DNA of 64,000 bases from NCBI GenBank assembly GCA_964589815.1, contig CAZPUR010000001.1:58521-122520 (forward strand), in the 5' to 3' direction. The stretch comes from CAZPUR01 sp964589815. Lineage in GTDB: Bacteria; Patescibacteriota; Microgenomatia; UBA1400. Made by a program: the position numbers and the translations under genes. The notes under the pieces were generated by a model. The model was not told the origin of the DNA and made no database searches. It saw nothing but the letters and a program-made list of their open reading frames with translations. Of the stretch, positions 7,244 to 15,741 are shown piece by piece; positions within the stretch are counted from its first letter, which is position 1, and each line of letters starts with the position of its first letter.

Positions 7244-8347
7244 ATGAAAATAGCCCTGGTGCATGACTATCTTAAGGAATTTGGCGGTGCTGAACGCGTC
7301 TTAATGGCTCTGCATGAGATTTGGCCTAAAGCGCCGATTTATACGGCCTTTTATGTAAAAAGTTCAGCCGCTGGCAAAGCTTTTTCCAAAGCTAAAATTA
7401 TTGAGTCTCAATTGGCTCCTTTGATTAAATATAAAAATTTATATAGCCTTTTGCGTTTTCTCACTCCTTTAATTTGGAAAAGTTTTGACCTATCTGCTTA
7501 TGATTTAGTGATTACCTCTGCCTCTTGGTATATTACTAAAGGTTTTAAGGTTAGTCCCAAAACCAAAGTAATTTGTTATTGTCACACGCCACCTCGTTGG
7601 CTTTATGGTTATAAGACTTCAATTGAATGGCAAAGATTTTGGCCAGTGAAGATTTATGGTCAGATTGTGGCTCATTTTTTAAGAAAATATGATTTTAAAA
7701 CCGCCCAGGCGGTGGACCAATTTATAGCTAATTCAAAAAATACAGCCTTAAGAATTAAAAAGTTTTACCGTCGGGATTCAACTGTGATTTATCCACCGGT
7801 GGATGTTGACGAAATTAAAAAACTTACCGTAAAGCTGAAAGAAGGAAGATTTTATCTTCTGGTTTCAAGAATGGTAGGAGCTAAAGGGATCGAGTTAGCG
7901 ATAAAAGCCGCCATTAAAGCCGGAGTAAATTTAAAAATTATCGGCGAACCGACGGGTCTAAAATGGTTGGGGGAAAAACTTAAAAATTTAAAAAGTAAAA
8001 AGATAGAATTTTTAGGCAGATTGCCAGATAAAGAGCTTTATCAAATCTATGGTCAGTCTAAAGCTTTTTTGGCTTTAGCCCAAGATGAAGATTTTGGCAT
8101 TACTCCGGTCGAGGCCATGGCCGCAGGGAGGCCGGTAATTGCATTTCGGGGCGGCGGTTATTTGGAATCAGTGATAGAAAATAAAACCGGAGTATTTGTA
8201 GATCAACTATCAGTGGAAAAATTGACTAAAATCCTAAAATCCTTTAATCCTAAAATCTTTAAATCAGAAGATTGTAGAAAACAAGCAGAGAAGTTTTCTA
8301 AAGGAAGATTTAAAAAAGAGATAAAAAGCCTTATTCAGTCTTGCTGA
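7244..8347 (+). CDS. GT4-family (group 1) glycosyltransferase
   Basis: A 367-aa GT-B glycosyltransferase. KIALVHDYLKEFGGAERV opens the N-terminal Rossmann domain with the GGAER acceptor-side loop. The C-terminal domain contains EDFGITPVEAMAAGRPVIAF, the EX7E nucleotide-sugar motif of GT4 enzymes. It likely adds a sugar to a lipid-linked or surface glycan. It starts 6 nt after the exonuclease. The stop codon (TGA 8345-8347) is part of the CTGAGG core of a palindromic repeat, so the native C-terminus has been trimmed or extended by that insertion. Confidence 0.9.
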   Translation: MKIALVHDYLKEFGGAERVLMALHEIWPKAPIYTAFYVKSSAAGKAFSKAKIIESQLAPLIKYKNLYSLLRFLTPLIWKSFDLSAYDLVITSASWYITKGFKVSPKTKVICYCHTPPRWLYGYKTSIEWQRFWPVKIYGQIVAHFLRKYDFKTAQAVDQFIANSKNTALRIKKFYRRDSTVIYPPVDVDEIKKLTVKLKEGRFYLLVSRMVGAKGIELAIKAAIKAGVNLKIIGEPTGLKWLGEKLKNLKSKKIEFLGRLPDKELYQIYGQSKAFLALAQDEDFGITPVEAMAAGRPVIAFRGGGYLESVIENKTGVFVDQLSVEKLTKILKSFNPKIFKSEDCRKQAEKFSKGRFKKEIKSLIQSC

Positions 8348-8474
8348 GGTCCGGATACAGAAATTGTTTGAGTTTTTGAAATCGCGTTCGAAATAACTTA
8401 TAACTTTCCATAAAATCTAAGGCGAAACGCTGTAAACGTCAAAAACATCAAAAATTTGTATCCCTCCCCGCAAG
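8340..8474. repeat. Palindromic element family A, copy 1 (intergenic)
   Basis: The arms CTTGC and GCAAG enclose the conserved CTGAGGT and CCTCCCCG core. The inner arms GGATAC and GTATCC, then GTTTTTG and CAAAAAC, make a second stem. The left end supplies the stop codon of the glycosyltransferase gene. Confidence 0.7.
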
Positions 8475-8502
8475 CCTGAAAACAGCGTAGAAAAGGGGGT
8501 TT

Positions 8503-9438
8503 ATGCCTGAGCTACCCGAAGTTGAGATATTAAAAAGACAGTTAGAGAAAACTGTGGTAGGGAAAAAGATAGCCCAAGTTGAAGTTCTGAGAAAAAAGAG
8601 CTTTCAGGGTTCAGTAAAGCAGATTATTGGTAAGAAAATAATTGGGGTTGAACGAAGGGCAAAAATTCTGATTATTAAATTAAGCCAAGGTTACTTATTA
8701 GTTCACCTTAAACTGACAGGACAGTTAATATATCAAAGAAAGGGCAGCCGCCAAAAGCTGAAGCATTTAGGCGGGCAAGAAAGAATTGTTGGAGGACATC
8801 CGACTTTGGATTGGATAAGTAAGTTACCGAGTAAGCATACTAGAGTCATAATTAGTTTTAGCGATGGAAGCAAATTGTATTTTAATGATTTAAGAGTTTT
8901 TGGTTGGATCAAAGCAATATCAAAGATCAAAGATCAAAAAGAAACAAACTTAAAAACGATTGATCAAGTTTTAAAATTAAAACTTGGTCCCGAGCCTTTT
9001 GACAAAAAATTTACAGTTAAATATTTAAAAGATATCTTTTCTCGATCAGGAAGGGCAATTAAACTAGTGCTGATGGATCAGAGTAAAATTGCTGGAATTG
9101 GTAATATTTACAGCAATGATGCTTTATTTTTAGCAGGGGTTCATCCAGCCACGCCAGCAAAAGATTTAGTGCCGACGCAAGGTCGAGCATCCCCGGCGAA
9201 CGCCGGGAAAATTAAAAAACTAAGGCAAGCGATTATAAAAGTTTTAAAAGATGGAATTAAATATGGCGGTGCCTCGGAAAATACTTATAAACATCTGGAT
9301 GGACTGGGTGGTAAATACCAAGATCATTTTTTAGTTTACCAGCGTGATGGGGAAAAATGTAGCCAGTGCGGTAGTTTAATTAAACGAATTAAATTAGGAG
9401 GTAGAGGAACCTTCTTTTGTCCTAAATGCCAAAAGTAA
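8503..9438 (+). CDS. mutM: Formamidopyrimidine-DNA glycosylase (Fpg/MutM)
   Basis: A 311-aa oxidised-purine base excision enzyme with AP-lyase activity. The N-terminal MPELPEVE gives the catalytic Pro/Glu pair, and K/R residues lie in HLKLTGQL. KIAGIGNIYSNDALF is the helix-two-turn-helix. The C-terminal zinc finger has CSQCG and CPKC. It is longer than usual (~270-290 aa) because of two low-complexity insertions: a KDLVPTQGRASPANAGK segment (9160-9210), which is a palindromic repeat with the GAGCATCC motif, and AAAGATC repeats around 8925. A GGGGG SD precedes the ATG. Confidence 0.95.
   Translation: MPELPEVEILKRQLEKTVVGKKIAQVEVLRKKSFQGSVKQIIGKKIIGVERRAKILIIKLSQGYLLVHLKLTGQLIYQRKGSRQKLKHLGGQERIVGGHPTLDWISKLPSKHTRVIISFSDGSKLYFNDLRVFGWIKAISKIKDQKETNLKTIDQVLKLKLGPEPFDKKFTVKYLKDIFSRSGRAIKLVLMDQSKIAGIGNIYSNDALFLAGVHPATPAKDLVPTQGRASPANAGKIKKLRQAIIKVLKDGIKYGGASENTYKHLDGLGGKYQDHFLVYQRDGEKCSQCGSLIKRIKLGGRGTFFCPKCQK
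9183..9208. repeat. GAGCATCC-family palindrome inside mutM
   Basis: CGAGCATCCCCGGCG...CGCCGGGA forms a short stem. It is translated as GRASPANAGK and matches copies at 4210-4243 and 33539-33566. Confidence 0.6.
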
Positions 9439-9569
9439 ATTAACCTAATGAACCTAATTTCTAATTGACCTAAATAATAACTCAAGCACCAAAACCCCAA
9501 TCGGATTATTGGGAAATTAGGACTTATTTAGAATAATTAGGGCAATTAGAATAATTAGAAATTTTACTG
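9439..9569. repeat. AT-rich inverted-repeat unit, probable relic of a four-helix-bundle gene cassette
   Basis: The left arm (CTAATTGACCTAAATAA) and right arm (TTATTTAGAATAATTAG) are inverted copies. They match the arms that bracket the intact IVP-like gene at 41674-42042. The inner CAAGCACCAAAACC resembles the first codons of that gene, but the rest is missing. No coding gene is seen. Confidence 0.5.
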
Positions 9570-10625
9570 GTGTTTTTAAAAATATTAAATCTCCAAAATT
9601 TCCGTTCTTTCAGAAAAGAAAAGTTTGATTTTGTCAAACGAATTACTTTAATCATCGGTCCTAATGCGGCAGGGAAAACCAATATTTTAGAAGCGATTTA
9701 TTTATTGGCTACCGGGAAAAGCTTTCGGGCTAGTAAAGAGGAAGAAATGATTAGTTATGGAAAAGAAATAGCGAGAGTTAGGGGTGATTCTCTTGAAGTT
9801 ACTTTAACCACTGGTGAAGTACAAGGAAAAAGAACAGCCAGGAAGCTTTATAAAATCAATGGAGTGGGTAAAAGGTGGCGGGATTTTGCCGGACAGTTAA
9901 AATGCGTTCTTTTTCGACCGGAGGATATAGATTTAATTCTGGGTTCTCCCTCAATTAGACGTAATTATTTAGATTTTATTTTAGAACAAGTAGATTGGCA
10001 ATATCGAGTTTGTAATTTAGCCTATCAAAAAGGATTAAGACAAAGAAATAAACTTTTGGATAGAATTAGAGAGGGTGAAGCCAGGTCAAGCCAGCTTTTA
10101 TTTTGGAACCAACTATTAATTAAAAACGGCCAGATTGTTACCCGGAAAAGAGAAGAGCTAATTGAATTTTTTAACCAATATTTAGTAAAAGAAAAATATG
10201 ACAAAAAGATGCAATTGCATCTTTTTGTCAATTATGACAGGAGTACGATTACGGAAAAAAGGTTGGAAAAGTATAGCCAGGCAGAACTAGCCTTGGGTAC
10301 GACTTTGGTTGGACCACACAGAGATGATATCAAGCTAATGGCTAATAGCTTAAAGCTTATAGCTAAAAGAGATTTAGCCTTATATGGTAGCCGAGGAGAG
10401 CAGAGAATGACCATTCTCAAGATAAAACTGGCAGAGTTGGAGTTTATCAAGCAAAGGACTAATCAGGAACCAGTTCTCCTTCTAGATGATATTTTTTCAG
10501 AGTTAGATAAAAAACACAGAAAGCTGGTTTTGGAAATTATTAATTCCTGCCAGACAGTGATTACCAGCACAGAAGTCAACCAAGAGATAGAAAAATTTGC
10601 TAGTAAGACCTTGAGATTAGCTTGA
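9570..10625 (+). CDS. recF: DNA replication/repair protein RecF
   Basis: A 351-aa SMC-like ATPase that loads RecA at gaps. It starts at GTG 9570 (V/MFLKILNLQNFRSF, the usual RecF opening). Walker A is GPNAAGKT (30-37), the signature region is ALYGSRGEQRM, and Walker B plus D-loop is LLLDDIFSELD near the end. Length is normal. A perfect 32-bp palindrome lies in its coding sequence at 10199-10230 and is translated across DKKMQLHLFV. It is not next to dnaA/dnaN here, unlike in many bacteria. Confidence 0.95.
   Translation: MFLKILNLQNFRSFRKEKFDFVKRITLIIGPNAAGKTNILEAIYLLATGKSFRASKEEEMISYGKEIARVRGDSLEVTLTTGEVQGKRTARKLYKINGVGKRWRDFAGQLKCVLFRPEDIDLILGSPSIRRNYLDFILEQVDWQYRVCNLAYQKGLRQRNKLLDRIREGEARSSQLLFWNQLLIKNGQIVTRKREELIEFFNQYLVKEKYDKKMQLHLFVNYDRSTITEKRLEKYSQAELALGTTLVGPHRDDIKLMANSLKLIAKRDLALYGSRGEQRMTILKIKLAELEFIKQRTNQEPVLLLDDIFSELDKKHRKLVLEIINSCQTVITSTEVNQEIEKFASKTLRLA
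10199..10230. repeat. 32-bp palindrome TGACAAA...TTTGTCA, copy 1 (inside recF)
   Basis: A perfect 32-bp inverted repeat. It has the same length and the same outer TGACAAA/TTTGTCA arms as the copies at 41142-41173 and 54394-54425, but a different core (GATGCAATTGCATC). Confidence 0.7.
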
Positions 10626-10647
10626 CTTTAATCTGGAAAAACTCTTA

Positions 10648-10803
10648 TACCGCACCAAAGAAAACTCCTGACCTGCCTGCCGGCAGGCAGGCTTTTAGCC
10701 AGGAAGATGAATTTGGTTCGAAAATATGGTAAAGTTTTCTTGGTACGGTATGAAAACTATTACTTTTAAGAAACTGCAGATTATTAATCTGCAGAGTTTT
10801 CAT
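10648..10803. repeat. Composite hairpin element H, copy 1, upstream of a surface-protein gene
   Basis: The outer arms TACCGCACCAAAGAAAAC and GTTTTCTTGGTACGGTA enclose a GCCTGCCTGCCGGCAGGCAG palindrome. A second hairpin follows, ATGAAAAC...CTGCAGATT/AATCTGCAG...GTTTTCAT. The same 3' hairpin occurs at 44066-44121 and 59429-59486, always directly before a start codon. The -10-like TATACA (10806-10811) follows it. Confidence 0.7.
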
Positions 10804-10817
10804 AGTATACAGTAAAG

Positions 10818-11672
10818 ATGAAACTGCTAAAAAAACTTCGTTTGAGTTATTTGCCTTGTTTTTTCTCCTCTTTTTTAACTGCTATGGCACTTTTTTTATT
10901 TTTTGCCACGGCTTTACTCTTTAAAAAACCATTAGGGAAACTGTCTGAAATCTATGAAATTACTGGACTTAACCAGGCATATTTTGAAATTGAGACAGAC
11001 AGAGAAAATCTAATCCTGAATGAAGAAGTGGAAATTAAGGTTTATCTGGTCGCCAGTGCTAATCAGAGCTTTGATAGTGCCGAAGTGATTGTTGAGTGGG
11101 ATGAAGAAAAGCTGGAATATGTTGATTCTCAGGGACATTTATCAAACGAAGATGGAACAGTAGCCCAATTTTTCAGTATGTTTGTAGTCGGCGATCAAGG
11201 CCGCCGGATTTTACTTCATTTTGCTGCTGAAGGAGAACCGGCCATGGTTAATGAAACGAGTGAGCCAGTTTTATTTGCCAGTTTAATTCTCAAAGCCAGA
11301 GAAGCTTATCCTCAGACAGCTGTTGCCATTTCTTCAGATTATGAAAATGATTTAGGTCTACATTTTCTAAATACCGGTCTAGAAGCCAATGCGATTAATC
11401 AAGCCTTAGCCGATCCAGAGAAATTAAGCGTCTCCTTTGGGGCAAGGAGTCCTGGAGTCGGTGGGCCAACAAGCGAAGGCAACATTGCTTTACAGATTAA
11501 ATTTGATGGCGTGCCAGCCAATAATAATGATATAAATCTGCCGGATGAATTCAGAAATCAAAGAGTTTGGGTAGAATTAGAAGATGCAACTGAAGGTAAC
11601 CAGCCTTTTGCCGGCCTAGTTGATTTTTATTATATAGGTGAAGGTATTTGGGAAGGAAAAATAAGTTTTTAA
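10818..11672 (+). CDS. Secreted/anchored protein with a cohesin-like domain
   Basis: A 284-aa protein with an N-terminal membrane segment (residues ~12-33, FSSFLTAMALFLFFATALLF). Residues ~50-200 look like a cohesin-type beta-sandwich: LNEEVEIKVYLVAS, SFDSAEVIVEWDEEKLEYVDS and a late RRILLHFAAEG strand follow the usual pattern of carbohydrate-scaffold cohesins. The C-terminal part (~215-284) looks like a second small domain. It is the first of four co-oriented secreted genes that include a dockerin-like protein, so extracellular cohesin-dockerin pairing is plausible. TATACA sits 6 nt before the ATG. Confidence 0.7.
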   Translation: MKLLKKLRLSYLPCFFSSFLTAMALFLFFATALLFKKPLGKLSEIYEITGLNQAYFEIETDRENLILNEEVEIKVYLVASANQSFDSAEVIVEWDEEKLEYVDSQGHLSNEDGTVAQFFSMFVVGDQGRRILLHFAAEGEPAMVNETSEPVLFASLILKAREAYPQTAVAISSDYENDLGLHFLNTGLEANAINQALADPEKLSVSFGARSPGVGGPTSEGNIALQIKFDGVPANNNDINLPDEFRNQRVWVELEDATEGNQPFAGLVDFYYIGEGIWEGKISF

Positions 11673-11683
11673 GTTAATAATAA

Positions 11684-12151
11684 ATGACAAAAACTGTTTT
11701 CACTTTATTGTTGTTTTTGACCCTAATAATTGGAGCTGGTTTGGTTGCAAAGAGAGAACAGGAGATTTACCAACAAACCCCTGCAGAAGGTAATTATATT
11801 TTCAAAATTAAAGGCCCCAGTCATAAAAAGCTAGTTTTCTGTCAAGATAATCAGGATCTAGAATATCAATGTGTAGAAGGAGAGGGAATTTATCTTGAAT
11901 CAGGAAAAGATTATGCTTTAGATTTTACCCAAAGACCCCTAGGGTTTGGTGATGTTAATTTTGACGGCAGTGTGGGAGTTAATGACTGGTCAGCTGTTTT
12001 AGGCTGTAGGAATGCTGATTCCAAGCGCGGAGAAGAATTGTTTGATATTGGCGGCTGCCGTCACGCAGACAGTAATTTTGACGGTGAAGTCAATAATTTT
12101 GGCCTTGATTTGCTTTATAAAACTCTGGCCGGCGAGCCAGATGACGAGTAA
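11684..12151 (+). CDS. Secreted protein with paired dockerin-like (EF-hand) repeats
   Basis: A 155-aa protein with an N-terminal hydrophobic segment (TVFTLLLFLTLIIGAGLVA). Near the C-terminus are two copies of the dockerin type I calcium loop, GDVNFDGSVGVNDWSAVLG and DSNFDGEVNNFGLDLLY, with Asp/Asn at the ligand positions and a helix after each. Between them lie GCRNADS and GCRHADS, with Cys residues that could form a disulfide. Dockerins bind cohesins. The genes on both sides encode cohesin-like domains. It starts 11 nt after the previous stop, so it is in the same operon. Confidence 0.75.
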   Translation: MTKTVFTLLLFLTLIIGAGLVAKREQEIYQQTPAEGNYIFKIKGPSHKKLVFCQDNQDLEYQCVEGEGIYLESGKDYALDFTQRPLGFGDVNFDGSVGVNDWSAVLGCRNADSKRGEELFDIGGCRHADSNFDGEVNNFGLDLLYKTLAGEPDDE

Positions 12152-12158
12152 TAAAATT

Positions 12159-12782
12159 ATGAATGAAGAGTTAAAAAAGTTTATTAAATTTTTAGCAGTT
12201 AATTTGTTGCTTTTAAGCCTAGTTTTAATTGGCTATATTTTCATCAAGAACCAAACATGGAGAAGGTTGTTTTTATTCAGAAAGGGAGGAGGGACGATAA
12301 GAAAAGATCAATCGGACGTTATTCCGGTCAGAGAGCCAATTAAAATTACCAGTGAGTCGGGAGAAAAAACCTCTTTGTTTTATTTAGAAAGTGGGGTTGA
12401 GGGAAAAACAGTGGCGCCAGGAGACATTTTCAGCCTTCAAGTAATTGCCAAAACCCCCGGGAAAATAATTGACGGAGTTGAGTTTATTTTAACCTATAAC
12501 CCTTTGCTAGCAGAAATTAAAGAATTGAATCAAGGAGAGTTTTTCAGTCTCTATCCCCAAAAGAACATCGATAAAGAAAAAGGAGAGGTAAGAGTGATTG
12601 CCCTTCAGGATCCTAACCAACAGAGAGAATTAAGAGAAGAAATAGTGGTTACTCTATCAGTAGAAGCTTTGAGTAAAGGTGAGTTAAACTTTAATTTTAA
12701 GGAAGAAAAAAATCATATGGCAGGCTATGGAGGAGAGGATTTTTTAGAAAAAACCATTCCATTGACTGTGATTATAAAGTAG
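12159..12782 (+). CDS. Membrane-anchored cohesin-like domain protein
   Basis: About 207 aa from ATG 12159 (MNEELKKF). I chose this start because longer frames overlap the upstream gene by 140 nt and would add a non-natural N-terminus. A single membrane helix lies at residues ~8-30 (FLAVNLLLLSLVLIGYIFI). The outer domain has a cohesin-like run: VAPGDIFSLQVIAKTP, IIDGVEFILTYNPLLAEI, RVIALQDPNQ and LREEIVVTLSVEAL. It starts 7 nt after the dockerin-like gene, in the same operon. The domain call is by pattern only. Confidence 0.65.
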   Translation: MNEELKKFIKFLAVNLLLLSLVLIGYIFIKNQTWRRLFLFRKGGGTIRKDQSDVIPVREPIKITSESGEKTSLFYLESGVEGKTVAPGDIFSLQVIAKTPGKIIDGVEFILTYNPLLAEIKELNQGEFFSLYPQKNIDKEKGEVRVIALQDPNQQRELREEIVVTLSVEALSKGELNFNFKEEKNHMAGYGGEDFLEKTIPLTVIIK

Positions 12783-12796
12783 ATTATGATTAAATT

Positions 12797-13498
12797 ATGA
12801 AAAAATCCTGCCTTTTTAAGGCCTTGTTGTTTTTATTCATTTTTTTTGTTTTGTTAGCCAAACCAGTATGGGCAGGGTCTTATTTAGAATTAGAACCAAG
12901 TTCCGGGACAATTACGACTTCAGGAACAGATATTAATGTCAATATTGATACTGACGGCAGTGCCGCTAAAAGCGCTAAGGCAGTGGTCAATTTTAGTGCA
13001 GAGGCTTTAGAAATTAATTCAGTGACGGCCGGGGATTTTTTTGACGATGTTTCTTATAATATTTATAATTCTTCAGGGCAGGTAGTGATTAATGCCAATC
13101 TTTCTTTGGATTCCATGCTGGAGAGTAAAACTGGAGCGGGTTTATTGGCGGCTTTAAATGTTAAAGCTAAAGCTGCTTCTGGTTCGGCGACTTTAAGCTT
13201 TGATTGCGTAGAGGGGAGTAGTACTGATTCTAATATTAATGACCCGACGCCGACGGATATTATTGATTGTACGGCCAATGTCAATGGCAGTTATCAGTTG
13301 GCTGCAGGTAGTGGAGCGGCGGCTAGCCCTAGCCCATCAACCAGCCTATCAGGTAGTGGAACTACTGGGGTTGGTGGTGACGGTTCCACGCCGCCAGTGC
13401 CAGTGACTGGCATTTCCTGGCCAACGCTAGTTCTTTTCCTTGGCGGACTGGTTTTGATTTTGGCGCCTATTTTATCTAATCGCCTTAAACGCGATTAA
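12797..13498 (+). CDS. Cell-surface cohesin-like protein with C-terminal anchor
   Basis: A 233-aa protein with a signal peptide (LLFLFIFFVLLAKPVWA, cleavage after AGS likely). A cohesin-like domain follows: LELEPSSGTI, TDINVNIDTDGSAAKSAKAVVNF, ALNVKAKAASGSATLSF. Next come a Ser/Gly/Pro-rich linker (AASPSPSTSLSGSGTTG) and a C-terminal membrane helix ending in NRLKRD, preceded by PVPVTG. That tail is typical of wall- or membrane-anchored surface proteins; PVTG resembles a sortase-like motif but no sortase is in the window. Last gene of the four-gene secreted block. Confidence 0.7.
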   Translation: MKKSCLFKALLFLFIFFVLLAKPVWAGSYLELEPSSGTITTSGTDINVNIDTDGSAAKSAKAVVNFSAEALEINSVTAGDFFDDVSYNIYNSSGQVVINANLSLDSMLESKTGAGLLAALNVKAKAASGSATLSFDCVEGSSTDSNINDPTPTDIIDCTANVNGSYQLAAGSGAAASPSPSTSLSGSGTTGVGGDGSTPPVPVTGISWPTLVLFLGGLVLILAPILSNRLKRD

Positions 13499-13529
13499 AA
13501 CCACGTTAAACGTGGTAAAATAAAGGTTA

Positions 13530-14348
13530 ATGGACAAGATAAACCTAAACCTTCTTAAAAACCTTTATCGTCCTCCCAAAGATTCTCATAAAGGCCAGAA
13601 CGGTAAGCTGACTATTATTGGTGGTTCCAAACTCTTTCACGGAGCTTCTTTATGGGCTTTGAAGACGGCCTCTCGGATAGTGGATATGGTTTTTTACTCC
13701 ACCATTGAAGAAAACGAGGCTTTAACCAAAAGATTAAAATCAGAAATCTATGATTTTATTTGTGTTCCCAGGAACGAGTTGGGGGATTATATTCAAGAAT
13801 CAGACGCAGTTTTAATTGGTCCTGGTTTGATGAGAGAAAAGCAAACCAGAGAAATTACCCAAAGCTTATTAGCTAAATTTCCAGAGAAGAAATGGATTAT
13901 TGATGCCGGTAGCCTGCAAATGATGGAAGCAGAATGGCTTAAGAAGCTTAATCAGGTGATTATTACACCGCATCAAAAAGAGTTTAAAAAGTTATTCACT
14001 GTTAACAATGGAACAATGGAACAATGGAACAATCTAGTTCTTCAAAAAGCTAAAGAATATGGATGCGTAATTGTTTTAAAAGGTTCAACAGACATTATTT
14101 GCAGTCCGCAAAAATGTATGGTTAACACTACTGGGAATGAGGGGATGACTAAGGGTGGCACTGGTGATGTTTTGGCCGGTTTAATTGCCGCTTTGGCTTG
14201 TAAAAATGATTTATTTCTAGCGGCTGGTGCCGGAATATATATTAATGGTTTGGCGGGTGACGCTCTTTATCAGCGGGTAGGACCATATTTTAATGCCACA
14301 GATTTAAGCGAAGAGATTCCGAAAATATTAAAGAAATTAAGATATTAG
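13530..14348 (+). CDS. nnrD: ADP-dependent NAD(P)H-hydrate dehydratase
   Basis: A 272-aa ribokinase-fold enzyme that repairs hydrated NAD(P)H. It has an early GKLTIIGGSKLFHGAS strand-loop, VLIGPGLM, IIDAGSL, ITPHQKEF and the anion-hole/catalytic GTGDVLAGLIAA. It lacks the NnrE epimerase domain often fused to it. A NNGTMEQWNNL segment comes from a triple 8-nt repeat (AATGGAAC) at ~14007-14031. The final KLRY codons derive from an AT-rich repeat that also ends the gene at 27973. TAAAAT (13516-13521) lies 8 nt before the ATG. Confidence 0.93.
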   Translation: MDKINLNLLKNLYRPPKDSHKGQNGKLTIIGGSKLFHGASLWALKTASRIVDMVFYSTIEENEALTKRLKSEIYDFICVPRNELGDYIQESDAVLIGPGLMREKQTREITQSLLAKFPEKKWIIDAGSLQMMEAEWLKKLNQVIITPHQKEFKKLFTVNNGTMEQWNNLVLQKAKEYGCVIVLKGSTDIICSPQKCMVNTTGNEGMTKGGTGDVLAGLIAALACKNDLFLAAGAGIYINGLAGDALYQRVGPYFNATDLSEEIPKILKKLRY

Positions 14349-14414
14349 AAATTAAGAAATTGAGGAATTTAGTTATAATTAATTATCATTATATATAAAC
14401 ATTTTTTATCATTT

Positions 14415-15059
14415 ATGAATAATAAAATTTTAAGAATCACAGCTTATTTTTTTTATCTTTTAATTGTTTGGGGATTATACCGGGCCTTTTTTAATTTTCA
14501 TTATTTGTGGGATGAATTGTTTTTTAAGCCTCTGTTTTGGTTAATTCCGGTTTTTTGGCTGGTATTTAAACTGGAAAGAAGAGGTTTTGCCAGTTTAGGC
14601 CTTGTTTTTAAAAAACCTTTGGCTAAAGTTTTTTTAGGATTAGGCATCAGTTCCTTTGTTTTCATTCAATATTTACTGGCTTTAGCTTCCAAAGGCAGGA
14701 CTTTCGTTTTTAATCCTAGTGGGATAAAGCCTTTTATTTGGCCTTTGGCTTTTTTAAGCTGTGTGGCCACCGGCATTGTGGAAGAATTGGCTTTTCGCGG
14801 GTTTTTAATGACCAGACTTAATGAAGTTATAAAGCGTAAATTATGGTCTAGCGTTATTGTTGGGTTTTTGTTTTTTATTATTCATCTGCCGATTTTAATT
14901 TTCATTCAGGGTTTTGGTTTAGCCGGCATAGCCGAGTTTTTAGTTCTATCAGTTTCTTTAGGCACTTTGGATGGTTATGTTTTTTGGAAAACCAAGGGAG
15001 TTTTAGCGCCCATTGTAGCTCATAGTTCATTGAATTTTTTTAGTTTACTAGTGAGTTAA
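14415..15059 (+). CDS. CPBP family intramembrane metalloprotease
   Basis: A 214-aa polytopic membrane protein with the ABI/CPBP motifs. Motif 1 is GIVEELAFRGFLMTRL (EExxxR), motif 2 is IIHLPI (His), and motif 3 is VAHSSLNFF near the C-terminus (HxxxN). These enzymes cleave membrane substrates, for example prenylated proteins or bacteriocin-related peptides. The substrate is unknown. It ends at the left arm of a palindromic element. Confidence 0.85.
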   Translation: MNNKILRITAYFFYLLIVWGLYRAFFNFHYLWDELFFKPLFWLIPVFWLVFKLERRGFASLGLVFKKPLAKVFLGLGISSFVFIQYLLALASKGRTFVFNPSGIKPFIWPLAFLSCVATGIVEELAFRGFLMTRLNEVIKRKLWSSVIVGFLFFIIHLPILIFIQGFGLAGIAEFLVLSVSLGTLDGYVFWKTKGVLAPIVAHSSLNFFSLLVS

Positions 15060-15108
15060 GATTTGCTGAGGTTGACCCGCCGAATCGGCGGGTCTCCCCG
15101 CAAATCTT
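15058..15108. repeat. Palindromic element family A, copy 2 (compact, intergenic)
   Basis: The arms AAGATTTGC and GCAAATCTT, the core CTGAGGT and TCTCCCCG, and the inner palindrome GACCCGCC/GGCGGGTC fold into one hairpin with a conserved internal loop. Confidence 0.75.
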
Positions 15109-15142
15109 TGACTGTTCCTTGTTATCTTAATTCCTGAGGAAG

Positions 15143-15739
15143 ATGAGAATTTTTGTTGCCATTGATATCTCTAGTCAGGCAAAAAAAGAAATAGAAAAGC
15201 TTTTAAAAGTTCTGAAACGTAAACATTGGAAAGTTAAATGGGAAAAACCAGACAAACTCCATTTGACTCTAGCTTTCTTGGGTTGGCGTAAACCAGAAAA
15301 ACTTGCCTTAATAACCAAGATTTGCCAAAAATCAGCCACAAACATGGAGCCTTTTATGATTAGTTTTAAGGGTTTAGGCTGTTTTCCGGATTATGATCAA
15401 CCCCGAGTGGTTTGGCTGGGATTAAAAGGAGATTTACAAACACTAGCAAAACTTCATAAACAACTGAACCAGAATCTAAAAGAAAGTGGCTTTAAAATTG
15501 ATTCTCGACCCTTTTCTCCCCATATTACTTTAGGCAGGCTTAAAAAAGCCAGAGCCAAAGAAAGAAGGGAGATAGGGAGGCAATTAAAGTCATTAAGAAT
15601 TATGAACTCCCCAGCTTCGCCGAGGCGAAGCCGAGGGCGGGTAGAATCTGGAACTAGAGTTGACAGGGTGGTGATTTATGAAAGCAAACTTTCCAGACTG
15701 GGAGCAGAATATAAAAGATTAAAAGAGGTTAAACTGTAA
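15143..15739 (+). CDS. thpR: RNA 2',3'-cyclic phosphodiesterase (2'-5' RNA ligase family)
   Basis: A 198-aa 2H phosphoesterase. The two HxTx motifs are HLTLAFLG (residues ~41-48) and HITLGRL (~128-134). It opens 2',3'-cyclic phosphates at RNA ends. A palindromic insertion, translated as NSPASPRRSRGRVESG (15607-15642), sits between the last two strands and lengthens the protein relative to the usual ~180 aa. The start MRIFVAIDI is the normal family N-terminus. Confidence 0.92.
   Translation: MRIFVAIDISSQAKKEIEKLLKVLKRKHWKVKWEKPDKLHLTLAFLGWRKPEKLALITKICQKSATNMEPFMISFKGLGCFPDYDQPRVVWLGLKGDLQTLAKLHKQLNQNLKESGFKIDSRPFSPHITLGRLKKARAKERREIGRQLKSLRIMNSPASPRRSRGRVESGTRVDRVVIYESKLSRLGAEYKRLKEVKL
15607..15642. 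repeat. In-frame palindrome family B (SPASPR...RGR type) in thpR
   Basis: CTCCCCAGCTTCGCC...GGCGAAGCCGAGGGCGGG is an imperfect hairpin. Equivalent copies, read in the same frame as (N)SPASPRxxRGR, lie in endoQ (25223-25258) and the DNA ligase (17829-17861). Confidence 0.65.
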
Positions 15740-15741
15740 TT

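Noticed and set aside
12012..12158. Longer N-terminus for the cohesin-like gene at 12159
   Set aside because: It would overlap the dockerin-like gene by 140 nt; ATG 12159 gives a clean membrane anchor.
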